DNA of 64,000 nt. Source: Trichaptum fuscoviolaceum (lineage: Eukaryota; Basidiomycota; Agaricomycetes; Hymenochaetales; Trichaptaceae). The position numbers and the translations under genes are program-made. The first letter of the stretch is position 1; each line of letters opens with the position of its first letter. Under the pieces are notes generated by a model, which worked only from the letters and a program-made list of their open reading frames with translations, was not told the origin of the DNA and ran no database searches. The DNA lies in NCBI GenBank assembly GCA_910574455.1, contig CAJSYZ010000004.1, positions 2,543,528 to 2,607,527 of the forward strand, given 5' to 3'. Shown one piece after another: positions 1 through 10,785 of the stretch.

Positions 1-149
1 ATCCATGACTTCATTTATTACCTTCAGATGACTTTACAGACATACATACCATCAGGAGTAACGCCACCATTCTTGCTCGTTCCGTCGCAAAACACTACTA
101 AAACCTTTCCTTTCCGAGGTCCTAAGCCTGTGTGCTGTTCAGCGGTCAT
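1..149 (-). CDS. DUF2235 domain protein, 5' part only (runs off left edge)
   Basis: Only the first exon (149 down to 50) is visible. It starts at an ATG at 147-149 and encodes about 33 residues ending at a GTATGT donor. The motif VLVVFCDGTSKNGG matches the start of DUF2235 domains, where a beta strand runs into an Asp-Gly-Thr turn. DUF2235 proteins are alpha/beta-hydrolase-fold enzymes related to type VI secretion phospholipases; in fungi their role is mostly unknown. The gene lies about 1.1 kb from, and points away from, a second DUF2235 gene on the other strand, suggesting an inverted paralogous pair. The rest of the gene is outside the window, so integrity cannot be judged. Confidence 0.6.
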
Positions 150-1130
150 GGTAGGTAAAGTGCTCGGGAAAAAGAATATTCTTAAGCTGTTGTGAGTCAG
201 AATTGAATCGACGGGCGAATAGCCCATAATAGAGGCAACCTTTAAACACCTATGTTTACTGCTGGCGCTTCTTGTTGATACTCACTAGCAGAACAAACAC
301 TTTGAAGCGGTTACCAGAGAGACACTGTGGCATTGAGTTCGCAGTACAAAAGACAGCCTTAGCGTTCGGCTTGACTCGAGGTCCCAACTCGAGAGGGGGC
401 AGTGTTCGAAGCAAGGTACTCCAATTCATAACGCCCACGCAGTACCGCAGCCTAAAGCAGTTGTTCGTTAAGGAGAAATAAAAGTTACGCTTCTTTTGGA
501 TCATCATGATGTTGTTGGTAGACGAGCCCGGGAAACTTGAAGTCCCGATACTTTCAATTGTCAAGATGATCGTGTGCCCACGCCGTAAGATCATGGGGTT
601 TGGGAAGGCGGTGGGCTAAGTAATCTACTAGTAGTATCGCGACGTTGGTTCCGTGGGGTTTAGACTCCGAGTCGGCGTTTATCAAGAGGTAAGTTGTAAA
701 TAACACAAAGCGACAAGACAGTAAAAGGAACAATCAAAGGAAGAAAGAGCCTGAGACAAAACGGCGCCTCCGGCTTTCTCGGGATCCCGATTGGGTAGTA
801 TTCAAGCTGAATTGGGCATAATGTCACATGCCACTGGCAGTGAGTCACACTGAGTAAGATGTCCGTGACTGCCCTGTGTGGTGTGGGTACCTTGACTAGT
901 TGGAGCTTTAAACTTCAAGTTGAAGGAGAAACTCCTACTACGCAGCCAACCCCAACATGAAGCACCTGCAGAGAGTGGATCTAAGGGGATCATAATTCTA
1001 CGCCGGAGGAAGTACCGGCAGAACCGATGATTAGATGGTTAATGACCCCTGACTGGTGCTGGGGGAACGGTGTCCTACATCATGATGTACCGCCAGTGGT
1101 TGCAATAGGACGTGGCTGTCCTTCGTCGGC
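150..1130. other. Intergenic region between two divergent DUF2235 genes
   Basis: About 1 kb without a coding region I can support. Short open frames here have no codon or splice pattern of a gene. It should hold the promoters of both flanking genes. Confidence 0.5.
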
Positions 1131-1138
1131 TATATAAG
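1131..1138 (+). promoter_or_regulatory. TATA box of the plus-strand DUF2235 gene
   Basis: TATATAAG lies 5 bases before an ATG at 1143 and about 98 bases before the in-frame ATG at 1236. A TATA box normally sets initiation some 30 bases downstream, so the ATG at 1143 would be upstream of the transcript. That favours 1236 as the start. Confidence 0.45.
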
Positions 1139-1235
1139 TATCATGAGTGTATGGACCAGGTGGCCCCTTCGACCGCCAGTGGCACCTTCCATACCTCCAG
1201 ACCTTGCAGAGTTAATTCAACCTGCTGAACCTTTC

Positions 1236-3319
1236 ATGGCTAGTAAAGTGCCAAAATCCGTGGTCGTCTGCTTGGATGGAGAAGACGAAGGGAACCTGCC
1301 ATGTAGGTTGTCTTCCTTGTCTTCCTTCAATCACCTCGCATATTCTCGGACAAATCTAATTGTCAACTATTTCTAGTGGAGGATGGGGAGGGGTTCGATA
1401 TATTATCCAACGCTGGGCGTGTATGTGAGTAACAAAAACGTATTATAGCTTGCTTGTTTCCTGATATTCCTTCAGGCAGAGCTATCCAACAGTCAACAGA
1501 CGACAAGTTGTGGGCGAATCCGTTCCTCTATCTTCATTGAACGGCCTCTTACACATCGTGATTTTCGTGCTTGGCCAGAATAGCCAGACTGCACATTCCG
1601 ACGAGCCCCTCAACACTGCAAACTTCCAAGAGGCATAGGAAAGAGAGTTACCACCATATCAATAAATGTGCAGCGAGGGGTACAGTGTTATGTACCATAA
1701 GTATTTGGACTACTTACGAACTTCTCTCCAGAAGCTCTCAGCAACGATGTTGGTATGTATATAGATAGCATATCGATCTTAGAATTTATAAGACTGACCG
1801 TTTTAATCTTAGTTAAAGCGGTTTCAACTGCGTATGAGTTTATGTCTGCAAACTATGCTAAGGGAGCAGATCTCCTTATATTTGGGTAAGCTATCTAGTT
1901 CACGACACAAATGTTGATCACGAAACACTGATATTCAAAAGTTGCTCAAGGTATGCCGGCAGTTAGACATCTCAGATGATGACAATGCAATATTTTGACA
2001 TTTAGAGGGTCATATGTTGCCCGAATCTTATGTCAACTCATAGTGAGGACAGCCAAATTTTCATAACTACCATATCCTAATTATCTGATAAGCTTGAAAT
2101 GGGGTTATTGAGGACTGGTTGTCACGGCAGGTTCAACGATGTCTGGACAGCCTTCGTCCAATGTCGTAATCGCTCAGATCTTCCTTGGCTTCAACGTCGA
2201 GATCCTATAAATTTGGTAAGCATCGAACAATTGATTGGATTTCGTTGCGGCTGGAACTTTGTTGAGCTGTATGTGATGTAAAAGCTCGTCGTTGTTTTAT
2301 ACACGGTTACGACTGCATTCATAGGCTATTACTGGAGTACTAGCCCGTAGTTGTTTGATTGCTCCTTGGTTTAACTGGTAAGTACCTAGGGCCTGCGGTA
2401 CCGCTTGCGGTGAGCCGTAGGACGACTTTAAGGTTGCTATCAGTGCCCTCATACATATTCAGGTTCGGATTGGGTCGGAAGTTCACTCTAACTGACCGTC
2501 TCTCTTAAAGGAACACACTGGGCTGGAGGTAGAAGCCAAGCAACTAGAGGTTGAATCCATGCAACTGGGCGTAGAAGCCATACAATTGCATGATATTTCC
2601 AAAGGATTAGTTGAGTCGGAAAATGATAATCAAGCAATCACCATTAAAGTAAACATAAAGTGAGTATATCATCCAATTTAGCATCAATTATGTTAAGTAT
2701 TGCACACCAGATGTATAGGCATTTGGGATACACCATTGCATATCTTAGGTGGACCCAGCCTTCACGAGGTCATCGGAGATAGCAAAACTTCCCTGGCAGA
2801 ATCATGTGGTCTTTTGCTTCACGCGTTAGCATTCCATGAAACAAAACAAAAGTACCACCCTTTCCTCTGGAGAGAATGTCCTACGGAACCTAATCCGCAG
2901 ATAAAAGAGGTATAAATTATTTTAAGTTAACTGTATGCCGGGGATTAACTACTTGAATGTAGGTTTGGTTTCCTGGAGATCATATACAGGTTTCGCGTGG
3001 TTACAGGAAGCAAGACTTTGCAAACATATCCCTGAAATGGATGTTGGTAAGTTGTTTTTCTTTCAGTATAACTCTCCGCTGATGATTTTGAGTTCTATAG
3101 GACGAAATTAAAGATTTAATTGATCTAAATGCTAATTATGTCGATTACACCCCAGTGAAGGAGCATCAGGACTGTGAAACTCCCGGGCCACCTAGCGGTT
3201 ATTATCACCGATTCACTCTTAGAACTTGGTCTCGAAGGGAGCCAAGAAGAGCCGACTGGTTTATAAACAATGGGTCTAAAGTACATGAGAGCCTCGGACC
3301 ACTGATCTGGAGCAAATAA
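1236..3319 (+). CDS. DUF2235 domain protein (alpha/beta-hydrolase-like), multi-exon, possibly degenerate
   Basis: Well-supported exons: 1813-1885, 1942-1950 (9 nt), 2006-2042, 2093-2215, 2511-2659, 2711-2909, 2963-3046, 3101-3319. Motifs appear in DUF2235 order: KGADLLIFG, then a nucleophile elbow GCSRG whose Ser sits in the 9-nt exon, then SYVARILCQLI, CIGIWDTP, ALAFHE, and VWFPGDHIQVSRGY. Two family motifs look eroded: the N-terminal CDGT is CLDGEDEGN, and the usual HxDVGGGY is HIQVSRGY. A three-copy heptad insert precedes CIGIWDT. The 5' exons (1236 to about 1812) and the join between 2216 and 2510 could not be resolved; a possible exon at 2325-2377 ends in a phase that does not fit the next exon. 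It may be a diverged gene or an early pseudogene. Family assignment is confident; the exact model is not. Confidence 0.6.
2526..2588 (+). repeat. Three tandem 21-bp units coding heptad repeats
   Basis: Three imperfect 21-base units encode EVEAKQL, EVESMQL and GVEAIQL inside the DUF2235 gene. A seven-residue period with Leu and Val at fixed positions is a coiled-coil pattern. Confidence 0.75.
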
Positions 3320-4518
3320 ACTTTCAAAAGGAACAAGGAGGTGCACAATCTGAACCATCAATTCACGATGGTCCAACTCGGACGTTTGTCTTGTATGAAA
3401 GCCGAAATATTGATTCACATCAGGTAGGATGTCTTTGACATCTTCCAGTCGTATCTTTTTACTAACCTATCTTCTGCCTTCCGTAACGCTCTACCTACCG
3501 TCCCAAATTATTTTCTTGCCATAAATGAAAATCCGACACCATTGCTGACCCAGACCATCTTCATCGGTCCCGTGTTGCCCACCGAAAGATTACGGGACAA
3601 TTATAGACCAGCTTACATTCGTAGTGCTGGAGCGCGTAGATGGAACAGGTTTCTTCGCTTTCTGGCTGGATTGACAAAATCGATCGGTAACGCAAGATCT
3701 CACCGCATTTACTAGAGCATGTAAGTCGATTTGACTGATAAGTGGCTGAAACATATTGATATTAAGTACCATCAACAGTAGTTGAAATTGAGTAAATATG
3801 TAACAAGCACGCAATTCAGTAAAGATATGTAGACGTGGAGTAATAACTACACGGGCTAGAGAGCGGGTCTACGAGTCTACCCCAACCTTGTCAAATCGCA
3901 GAATCCGGTCCGCGAGGTATATGTACTTGAGGACGGTGAAGTGATTGTCTTCCATAATCTACCTTTCAGATATCTTCAGACGTGCAGAACAACTACGCGC
4001 TGTCGGACGAAGGTCTAACAAAGTATGTTGATCAGATGGACCGCTAGTTCGTGGTAGAACTGTGCATCTGCAGTGTAAATACCTACAATAAAGTCACTAG
4101 TCTTGTGTTAATAAAGCGAGAGTAAAATAGAAGAAGCAAGAATGTGCTCACCTCTGTTCTTCTACGACCCTCAGTCGTGCCACCGTGGTGCTAGTAGAAG
4201 AATTCACAGGGACAGGACTCGGATACGATACGGCGAGCGTCACTAATAATTAGTTCAACTTAGTTTACACAAAACCCATTTAAGGCTACGGTAATTATTA
4301 TCAATGTATGTACTACAAAGGTATGTACTAAGTAAACCTGAGCTAACTTGACGGCGTCGAACACTCAGGCTGGCAGTGCTTGAGCCTGAGTTCGATTCGC
4401 TCTTGCGCATTTTTATTTTTGTTACATTACACTTCGGGCGCGGCAACTCTACGCGTTCGTTGCAACCCGCAGCTCGCTTCACTCTTCGCGCTCTTCTCGA
4501 CTTTCCTTCTTGCTCAGG
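3320..4518. other. Intergenic region with one unassigned open stretch
   Basis: An open frame runs from 3482 to a stop at 3713-3715 (77 codons, ends GNARSHRIY) with no start, no recognisable domain and no clear splice partner. It could be a leftover exon of the DUF2235 gene. The rest shows no gene. The last 250 bases are the presumed promoter and leader of the gene starting at 4519. Confidence 0.4.
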
Positions 4519-5895
4519 ATGTCCTTTGAAAATGAAGACGACATCTTTGGTGATGGCGGGACGCAATATCTGTCGGCGCCGCGCGTTGGCTCGCGTAGGG
4601 CATCTACAAAGCAAGGTGTGAAAGGGCGTAAATCTTCAGCTTCCCTGCGAGGAGGCTCTTCACTGGCGCAGGGGCTCGACGAGGACACAGGTCACGGAAT
4701 GCATTCATTAGCTCACGAACTTGCTTTTGCTTTGATGCCAGAACCGAGTGCAGGTTCGAAGATGCTCCAGGAAGAGTTTGGTATAGAGTATGACGAAGGC
4801 GCGGAGGGCATTGACGGATCGACTATTGACAACGGAGAGGGAGCAACCCTCGCATTGGAACTAAATGGACAGTCCATCGACATAGACGACACCCTGGTAC
4901 CGAATTCGCCTTTGCAGGAGGACAAGCCTTTGGACGATTTGACTGCACATTTTGGCTCAGTAGGCTCTGCGACGAGACCAGAGACCAAGCCACAGACCCC
5001 TCAAGTTCAAGATCCCATGGATATTCTTTCAAAGGACCTCGAATCCACAGACAAATTCTTATCACAACTACGACAACTAGACACAGATGCTGGCCCGTCA
5101 TCAGCACAACTCACGATAGAAAAGATTGCCTCCGACATGATCAGACACATTAACGAATCCGTACGAGACCGAGAAGCCCAGGTCAGGGAATTGGTAGAGG
5201 TGGACAGAGAGTTCAGAAAGATGGCAGGCGAGATGAACGGGACTGATATTCTGGGGCAATTGGATAGTTTGGAAGTGGTGGACGGGCTTATGGACAGAAC
5301 GGCCTCGACAGACAACGCGCGGCATGCGGAGAAGGGATTGGACTCGGTACGCGAAGAATCGAGGGAGCGCCTGCGCGATATCTCAAACGACTGGGAGACC
5401 AATCCTGACGATCATCAATTCGGCGACGAGGACGTATTCGATACCGAGCCCCTTTCCCCCTCTCCTATCAAAGACTCCTTCCCCCAACCGCCACCTCTAA
5501 ATGGCCCACCGACAGTGCTCAAGGTGATTCCTCAAGTCGTCCATGTCCGGGCGCTGACAACATCACTGGCGACCTCTCTAACTACCATCTCCGAGCACGC
5601 GCAGGTAAATGGGGCGGCCAACGCTGATGCTGGCCGGAAAATTCGTGCACTCAAAAATAAGCTGGGCAGTTGGAAATCAGATTGGGAGAGCGCAGAACGA
5701 AGTCGAATCAAGATCGAACGCTGGGAGGCTGGATTACCTGACAACGACAACACGTCAGTGCTGAGTTCACCTCCACGCCCCGGGAGCACCAAACGCATCG
5801 ATGGCCGACGTTTTGTCGAGGAACATCTACGCGCCTTCGAGAATGTGTTGGCAGAGGCCAACAGAAAAACACAGGCAATTATGGCCCGCTCATAA
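4519..5895 (+). CDS. Conserved-looking hypothetical acidic protein, intronless
   Basis: A single open frame of 458 residues from ATG 4519 (MSFENEDDIFGDGG) to TAA 5893-5895. The N-terminal third is low-complexity, rich in Gly, Ser and Asp/Glu. Residues about 165-260 are strongly helical and charged (for example TIEKIASDMIRHINESVRD and LVEVDREFRKMAGEM), consistent with coiled coil. A second helical block follows near residue 365 (ADAGRKIRALKNKLGSWKSDWESA), and the C-terminus is helical again (RRFVEEHLRAFENVLAEANRK). There is no signal peptide or membrane segment. I do not recognise the family. The acidic, coiled-coil layout would fit a structural or trafficking/kinetochore-type scaffold, but that is only a guess. 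Absence of introns is unusual beside its neighbours. Confidence 0.8.
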   Translation: MSFENEDDIFGDGGTQYLSAPRVGSRRASTKQGVKGRKSSASLRGGSSLAQGLDEDTGHGMHSLAHELAFALMPEPSAGSKMLQEEFGIEYDEGAEGIDGSTIDNGEGATLALELNGQSIDIDDTLVPNSPLQEDKPLDDLTAHFGSVGSATRPETKPQTPQVQDPMDILSKDLESTDKFLSQLRQLDTDAGPSSAQLTIEKIASDMIRHINESVRDREAQVRELVEVDREFRKMAGEMNGTDILGQLDSLEVVDGLMDRTASTDNARHAEKGLDSVREESRERLRDISNDWETNPDDHQFGDEDVFDTEPLSPSPIKDSFPQPPPLNGPPTVLKVIPQVVHVRALTTSLATSLTTISEHAQVNGAANADAGRKIRALKNKLGSWKSDWESAERSRIKIERWEAGLPDNDNTSVLSSPPRPGSTKRIDGRRFVEEHLRAFENVLAEANRKTQAIMARS

Positions 5896-7983
5896 TGACT
5901 TATCTTCGGCTTTCATAACTTGCTTTGTTACATTTACGTTGGATATAACTTACTAAACCTCACTGTACGCTAGACCAATCTCAACGCCTTTTTTTCGCTT
6001 GCTCTCGGAATTTCAACTTATCCGATGGATCTGTCTTGCAATATAGTTTTCCTTCAATGCATTGTTTATATGTATACCCGTTGCTATTTCACGTTAACAA
6101 ATATCTGCAATTAAAAGCGAATGCTTATTATGAGTAGCAGTTGCGTTCACCAGCAATCAAAAAGTAGTAGGCTGACTAATTGGCATTGTACTCACCCTCG
6201 ACTTGAAGTTGAACACCACCTTGACTATTTCTGCACGTACACATGAGATCAAGCCCTGGCTCGGCCGCCAGTGTCCCAAATCGCCGCGAAAGAATGGTAG
6301 ACTTGAGTGACGGAGCTATCTTATGCTTGCTTATCTCTTCTTGAATTGCAGGTAGAAGGCTGTCCAGTGGCAAATCACAAGTGCCACCGCGTTGCAGGTT
6401 ATGGCCGAACCATCAAGTACGGCTGCGGAGAAATGAAGCTTGATATCTACTTTATGACTCAGGTCAAATATCCGCTGCAGACTCCAGAGCATCGATGTTC
6501 TCTCTGTACATCTCAGTTAGTACGACGTTGAAGTTCGCCGGATTGAGCTCGGGTCTTCCCTGCCTACCCTCAACAGGAATCTGTATATACATCGCAAATA
6601 TCTTCTAGGAATGGCGCTCTGTTACTCAAGCTTGTTGCCCGAAGATTATCTATCACGTTCAATGAAAAGATCCTCCGATGATCAACTTTGCTGTTGAAGA
6701 ACTACGCATGGAGGCGAGTTTTATGGCCGAAGTTGAGCATCAAGCTGCTGTACATTCCGATCCGACTCCTCCCAGATTGCCAGTGGCTAGGGTGGTCGTG
6801 GAGGGCGGGCAGAGCGTTTGCTTGAAGTTCTACGTACGCTTGCATGGGAATCTCGGTAAGTCATTCCTGCCGTTTGACCTGTGATCACTCTAAATAACCA
6901 AAATCACATTTACAGGTACTGGTGTTATGACTACTCTTGTTCCAAGAATGCCCTCATTTCTGTAACCTTCATGGAAGCTAAAGGCGGTGCCAAGTAGCTC
7001 CACCAATGCAAGAAGTGAGCAATCATTCTGAAGATAACGAACCAAAAGAAAAATCATATTTACGGATGCGGCAAATATGTTACGGTTGCGGTCGAAGTCA
7101 GCAAGTGTGCGAACAGCACGTTCTAAATAACATACGTCGGAAAGTATGGGATTCCTACCGAGGAATCTGCAGAGAGTCCCTTTCCAACCGAAACGAAGAA
7201 AAGAAATGGACGAGCCACATGCTATGCCATAGCGTACAGGATCTTGTGTACGAAGGTCCTGTTGTGGGGTATGCCGAGAAATGACAATATTAAGTACGAA
7301 CAAATGGATCCGTCTTCAACCACTAACTAATCGTTAATAGAAAAGGCATGCTTCCATTCATCGACTAGGATTCGATCTTTTCATGGTATTCACTGATTTT
7401 TCCGATGTCGGCCCTGATCCTTTGGGAAAAGGTAGTAGCTCAACCTAGCAAGACTCTTGACTTTCAACGAACTGTCTTGGCGAGGGAGTTGGATAATAAA
7501 GACTGATACTTAGCTCAACAACGGAGAGCGCGGGAAAATATGGAAGATCGACGACGGGGGGCCGATCTCGGGTACCGCCTTCTAATATTGTCGCCTTATC
7601 TCCTTCTGTTGTCTTCTACACCAAACCTTGAGCTACTCTCAAACTATCTCTGCCCAATAGAAAAACATAGAAGAGCGGGTAAAAATATGGTATGGACGAC
7701 CTCCGTCAGACATCTATTGAACGGTACTGACACATGATCTTCGGATTTACTAAAACATTTGCATCTTAGGTTTGTTTTTCTCAGAATTGCGATTTGCGTC
7801 ACTACAAGGTCCGCCAGCAGCACAGTGCATCCCTCTTCCAAGATTCGCGAAGACGATTACCTGCATGGACGGCGCTATATCCTATCCTAAGGCATATCAA
7901 TGTTCCCTGCGATTACCCGGGCTCTGAGATCTCATCCTTTATATGCATATTTGTTTCCCAATTCTCCAGATAGCACCCTCGCC
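5896..7983. other. Long intergenic region, no supported gene
   Basis: About 2.1 kb. Several open frames of 65-137 codons exist on both strands (for example 6890-7303 minus), but none has a recognisable motif or a consistent exon chain. It could contain an eroded gene. Confidence 0.4.
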
Positions 7984-7989
7984 TATAAA
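7984..7989 (+). promoter_or_regulatory. TATA box of the sedolisin gene
   Basis: TATAAA sits about 110 bases before the ATG at 8099, a suitable spacing for a fungal promoter with a leader of about 80 bases. Confidence 0.5.
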
Positions 7990-8098
7990 ATGGAGAAGAT
8001 GAGCTGTGAAACAATCTCCCAGGACCTCTGCCTTTTCACTCAGGTCTTGTCTTTCTACCTACGTGACAACTTGTTGTCGGCTTCGTTCGCCAATAAAC

Positions 8099-10160
8099 AT
8101 GGTCGTCCTCCTCAAGCTCGCATTTCTCTTCCTTGTCCCGTGCATCGCATCCGTCAAATCGACCCCTGTATTCCGCAATATGGTCGTGCATGAGAGACGC
8201 CAAGGTGTTCCCGACGGCTTCGTCGCCGCGAATGTCGCCCCCGTGGACCAGATACTGAACTTGCGCATCGCCCTCGTTCAAAATGACATGCCCGGGCTCG
8301 AGAAGGCTCTTTTTGATGTTTCTACCCCAGATAGCCCTCTCTATGGACAGCATCTTACCAAGGAGGAGGTCGATACCCTTATATATTTCTTATAATATGT
8401 CTTGCTGACGAATCCTATCTGCGATATGTACATAGGTTGAAGCGTTTGTCAAACCAAGTCCTGAATCAGTTTCAATCGTGAACCAGTTTCTCTCGGTGCA
8501 CAATGTGACCGCACAGACTATATCCCCCGCGGGAGATTGGCTTGCGTTCTCCGTGCCGGTAAGCAAAGCAAATGAAATGCTCGACGCCGACTTCCAAGTC
8601 TTCGAGCACTCTGAAACTGGACAACACTTCGTCCGCACGCTTTCGTACTCGATTCCGGAAGAGCTGCAAGGGCATCTTGACCTCGTTCACCCAACTATTA
8701 CGTACGTGCCCATTTTTCTACCTCTTCTTCTTTTCGTGCTTCATGGTTTTGGGCCTGCATTTTTGATACTAACCAGTAATCTTGGAAGCGTATACTTAGA
8801 TTGTGTATGAGAAGCTCTCAGTGACGCACTTTAGCTTCTCCGATCCTCTTCATTTATTACTCCCGGTAGATAGCAAACTTGGCAACCTATAGCTGATTAA
8901 TCCTTTGCATAATTATAGATTCGATAACCCATTCGCCCACCTTCCCGTTGTCTCTACGCCATTGCGCCGAGCCGCCGTTGCAGAGAACCTTACTGCACGC
9001 GCCGTCCCCGCGTCATGCGCGGACACGATCACTCCGTCGTGTCTGCAGGCTTTGTACGGTATCCCGACCACACTCGCGACAGAGTCATCCAATATGCTTG
9101 GCGTCTCGGGATTTATCAACCAGTTCGCGCAGACCGCTGACCTGCGTTCGTTCCTCGAGGCGAACCGCCCCGATCTTCCGGCCTCCACAACGTTCACGAC
9201 TCAGACACTAGACGGTGGCTTAAACCCTCAAGGCTTCATTTTCGCAGGGACTGAGGCGGATTTGGATATACAGTATACGGTCGGCGTGGCTAGTGGTGTA
9301 CCAACGACATTTATCTCCGTTGGCGAACTCAACAAGGATGGTGCACTCGGCGGGTTTTTGGACATCATCAACTTCCTCTTAGACGAGAGCAACCCGCCGC
9401 AAGTTCTCACCACCTCATACGGCCAGAACGAGGACACAATATCTAGCAACCTAGCTAAGTAAGGAGAACTCATTCGCCCGTCTGGTCTTTCTTCGTTTCT
9501 CACCATTAGCTTTGTAGCCAACTGTGCAATGCATATATGCAGCTTGGTGCGCGGGGAACTTCCATTCTCTTCGCTTCAGGCGACGGCGGTGTCTCCGGTT
9601 CACAATCTGCAAGCTGTACGACCTTCGTTCCGACCTTCCCGTCAGGGTGTCCCTTCATGACCTCTGTAGGCGCTACGACGGGAATTAGTCCTGAAACCGC
9701 CGCCGACTTCTCCTCGGGAGGGTTCTCCAATATCTTCGCGCAGCCATCATATCAAGCCTCCGCCGTCTCCGCGTTCCTCACCGAACTCGGTTCGACCAAT
9801 GCCGGCTTGTTCAACAGCTCAGGTCGCGCGTTCCCCGATATCTCAGCACAGGGGGAGAATGTGGAGATTGTGGTTGGAGGCGAGACAGGCACGGTCGCGG
9901 GGACGTCATGCTCATCTCCGATCTTTGCGAGCGTCATATCGCTTCTCAATGACCGCCTCATCGCAGCAGGCAAATCCCCGCTGGGGTTCCTTAACCCCTT
10001 CATATACTCTGAGGCGGGCGCGGCTGCACTGAACGACATCACGACGGGTAGCAATCCTGGATGCAACACCAATGGCTTTCCTGCCGTTACAGGTTGGGAC
10101 CCCGTCACCGGCCTCGGTACACCCAACTTCGCCAAGCTTCTCACCGCAGTGGGGCTGTAA
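8099..10160 (+). CDS. Secreted serine-carboxyl protease, sedolisin family S53 (tripeptidyl-peptidase type)
   Basis: Four exons (8099-8368, 8436-8701, 8919-9458, 9518-10160) give 572 residues. The N-terminus has a signal peptide (VVLLKLAFLFLVPCIAS), then a pro-kumamolisin activation domain to about residue 200, then the catalytic domain. Catalytic Glu and Asp are seen as E291 and D295 in TEADLDIQY; the oxyanion Asp as D381 in ASGDGG; the catalytic Ser as S489 in GTSCSSP. The C-terminal calcium site pattern (DITTGSNPGC and GWDPVTGLGTP) is present. The family cleaves peptides at acidic pH outside the cell, releasing tripeptides or acting as an endopeptidase. The intron at 8702-8918 is long (217 nt) for this genome. 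It converges on a secreted mannanase gene, in keeping with extracellular nutrient acquisition. Confidence 0.93.
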
Positions 10161-10785
10161 GAATAGTCAGCTTCAGTCTATTAAAGCCATAGAGAGGGAT
10201 TTGGCCTAGAAATACGTCAATTAGAATTGGTAGTGCTCATGTTTTTTTTCGGTCTGAATGTGATTTGCATGGTCGTAAATAGGCGTTTAGTATGCAAAGA
10301 GCCTCGGGCAGGGTATTTTCGGCGCTCCGTGATTTACAATGTCAATATCTGATCATTATCTCTGAGGGAGATACTCAAGAATATAATTGTCAACTCTCGA
10401 CTATGATTTCCAGTCCCCGCACCCCAAGACGGACAGACGAGACATTGATCTCCACCTCCCGTTGCCAATACAAAGTGAAGAGTTGAACTTTTGGAAAGTA
10501 CATGGTACTCATGTATAAATGGCAGCTGAGTGGAGACAGTAAAAATAAGATCATGTCTTTTCTCAGCATAGCTCATCCATCTGACCATTCGGAGCTTGCT
10601 TGCACCGGAGGCTAAAGATGTTGACGAGGATGAGCACAAGAAAGTCCTATAGACGAAGATCGGGAAATAAACGAATGTGTGAGGCCGTACAGATTTAGTG
10701 ACATGCCAAGGGCGTACTATAAAAGTAATGCAGATTAATTGTCCCCCTTTTTTTTATTGAGAACGAAGGAACACCGGGCAAGTCT
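10161..10785. other. Convergent 3' intergenic region
   Basis: About 625 bases between the stop codons of the sedolisin and mannanase genes, with T-rich tracts near 10240 and 10747. It should hold both 3' ends. No gene seen. Confidence 0.5.

Noticed and set aside
1143..1235. ATG at 1143 as start of the DUF2235 gene
   Set aside because: It lies 5 bases after a TATATAAG box, so it would be upstream of the expected transcript start.
4380..4420. Possible tRNA B box (GTTCGATTC)
   Set aside because: No matching A box or acceptor stem pairing around it. It lies in the leader of the gene at 4519.
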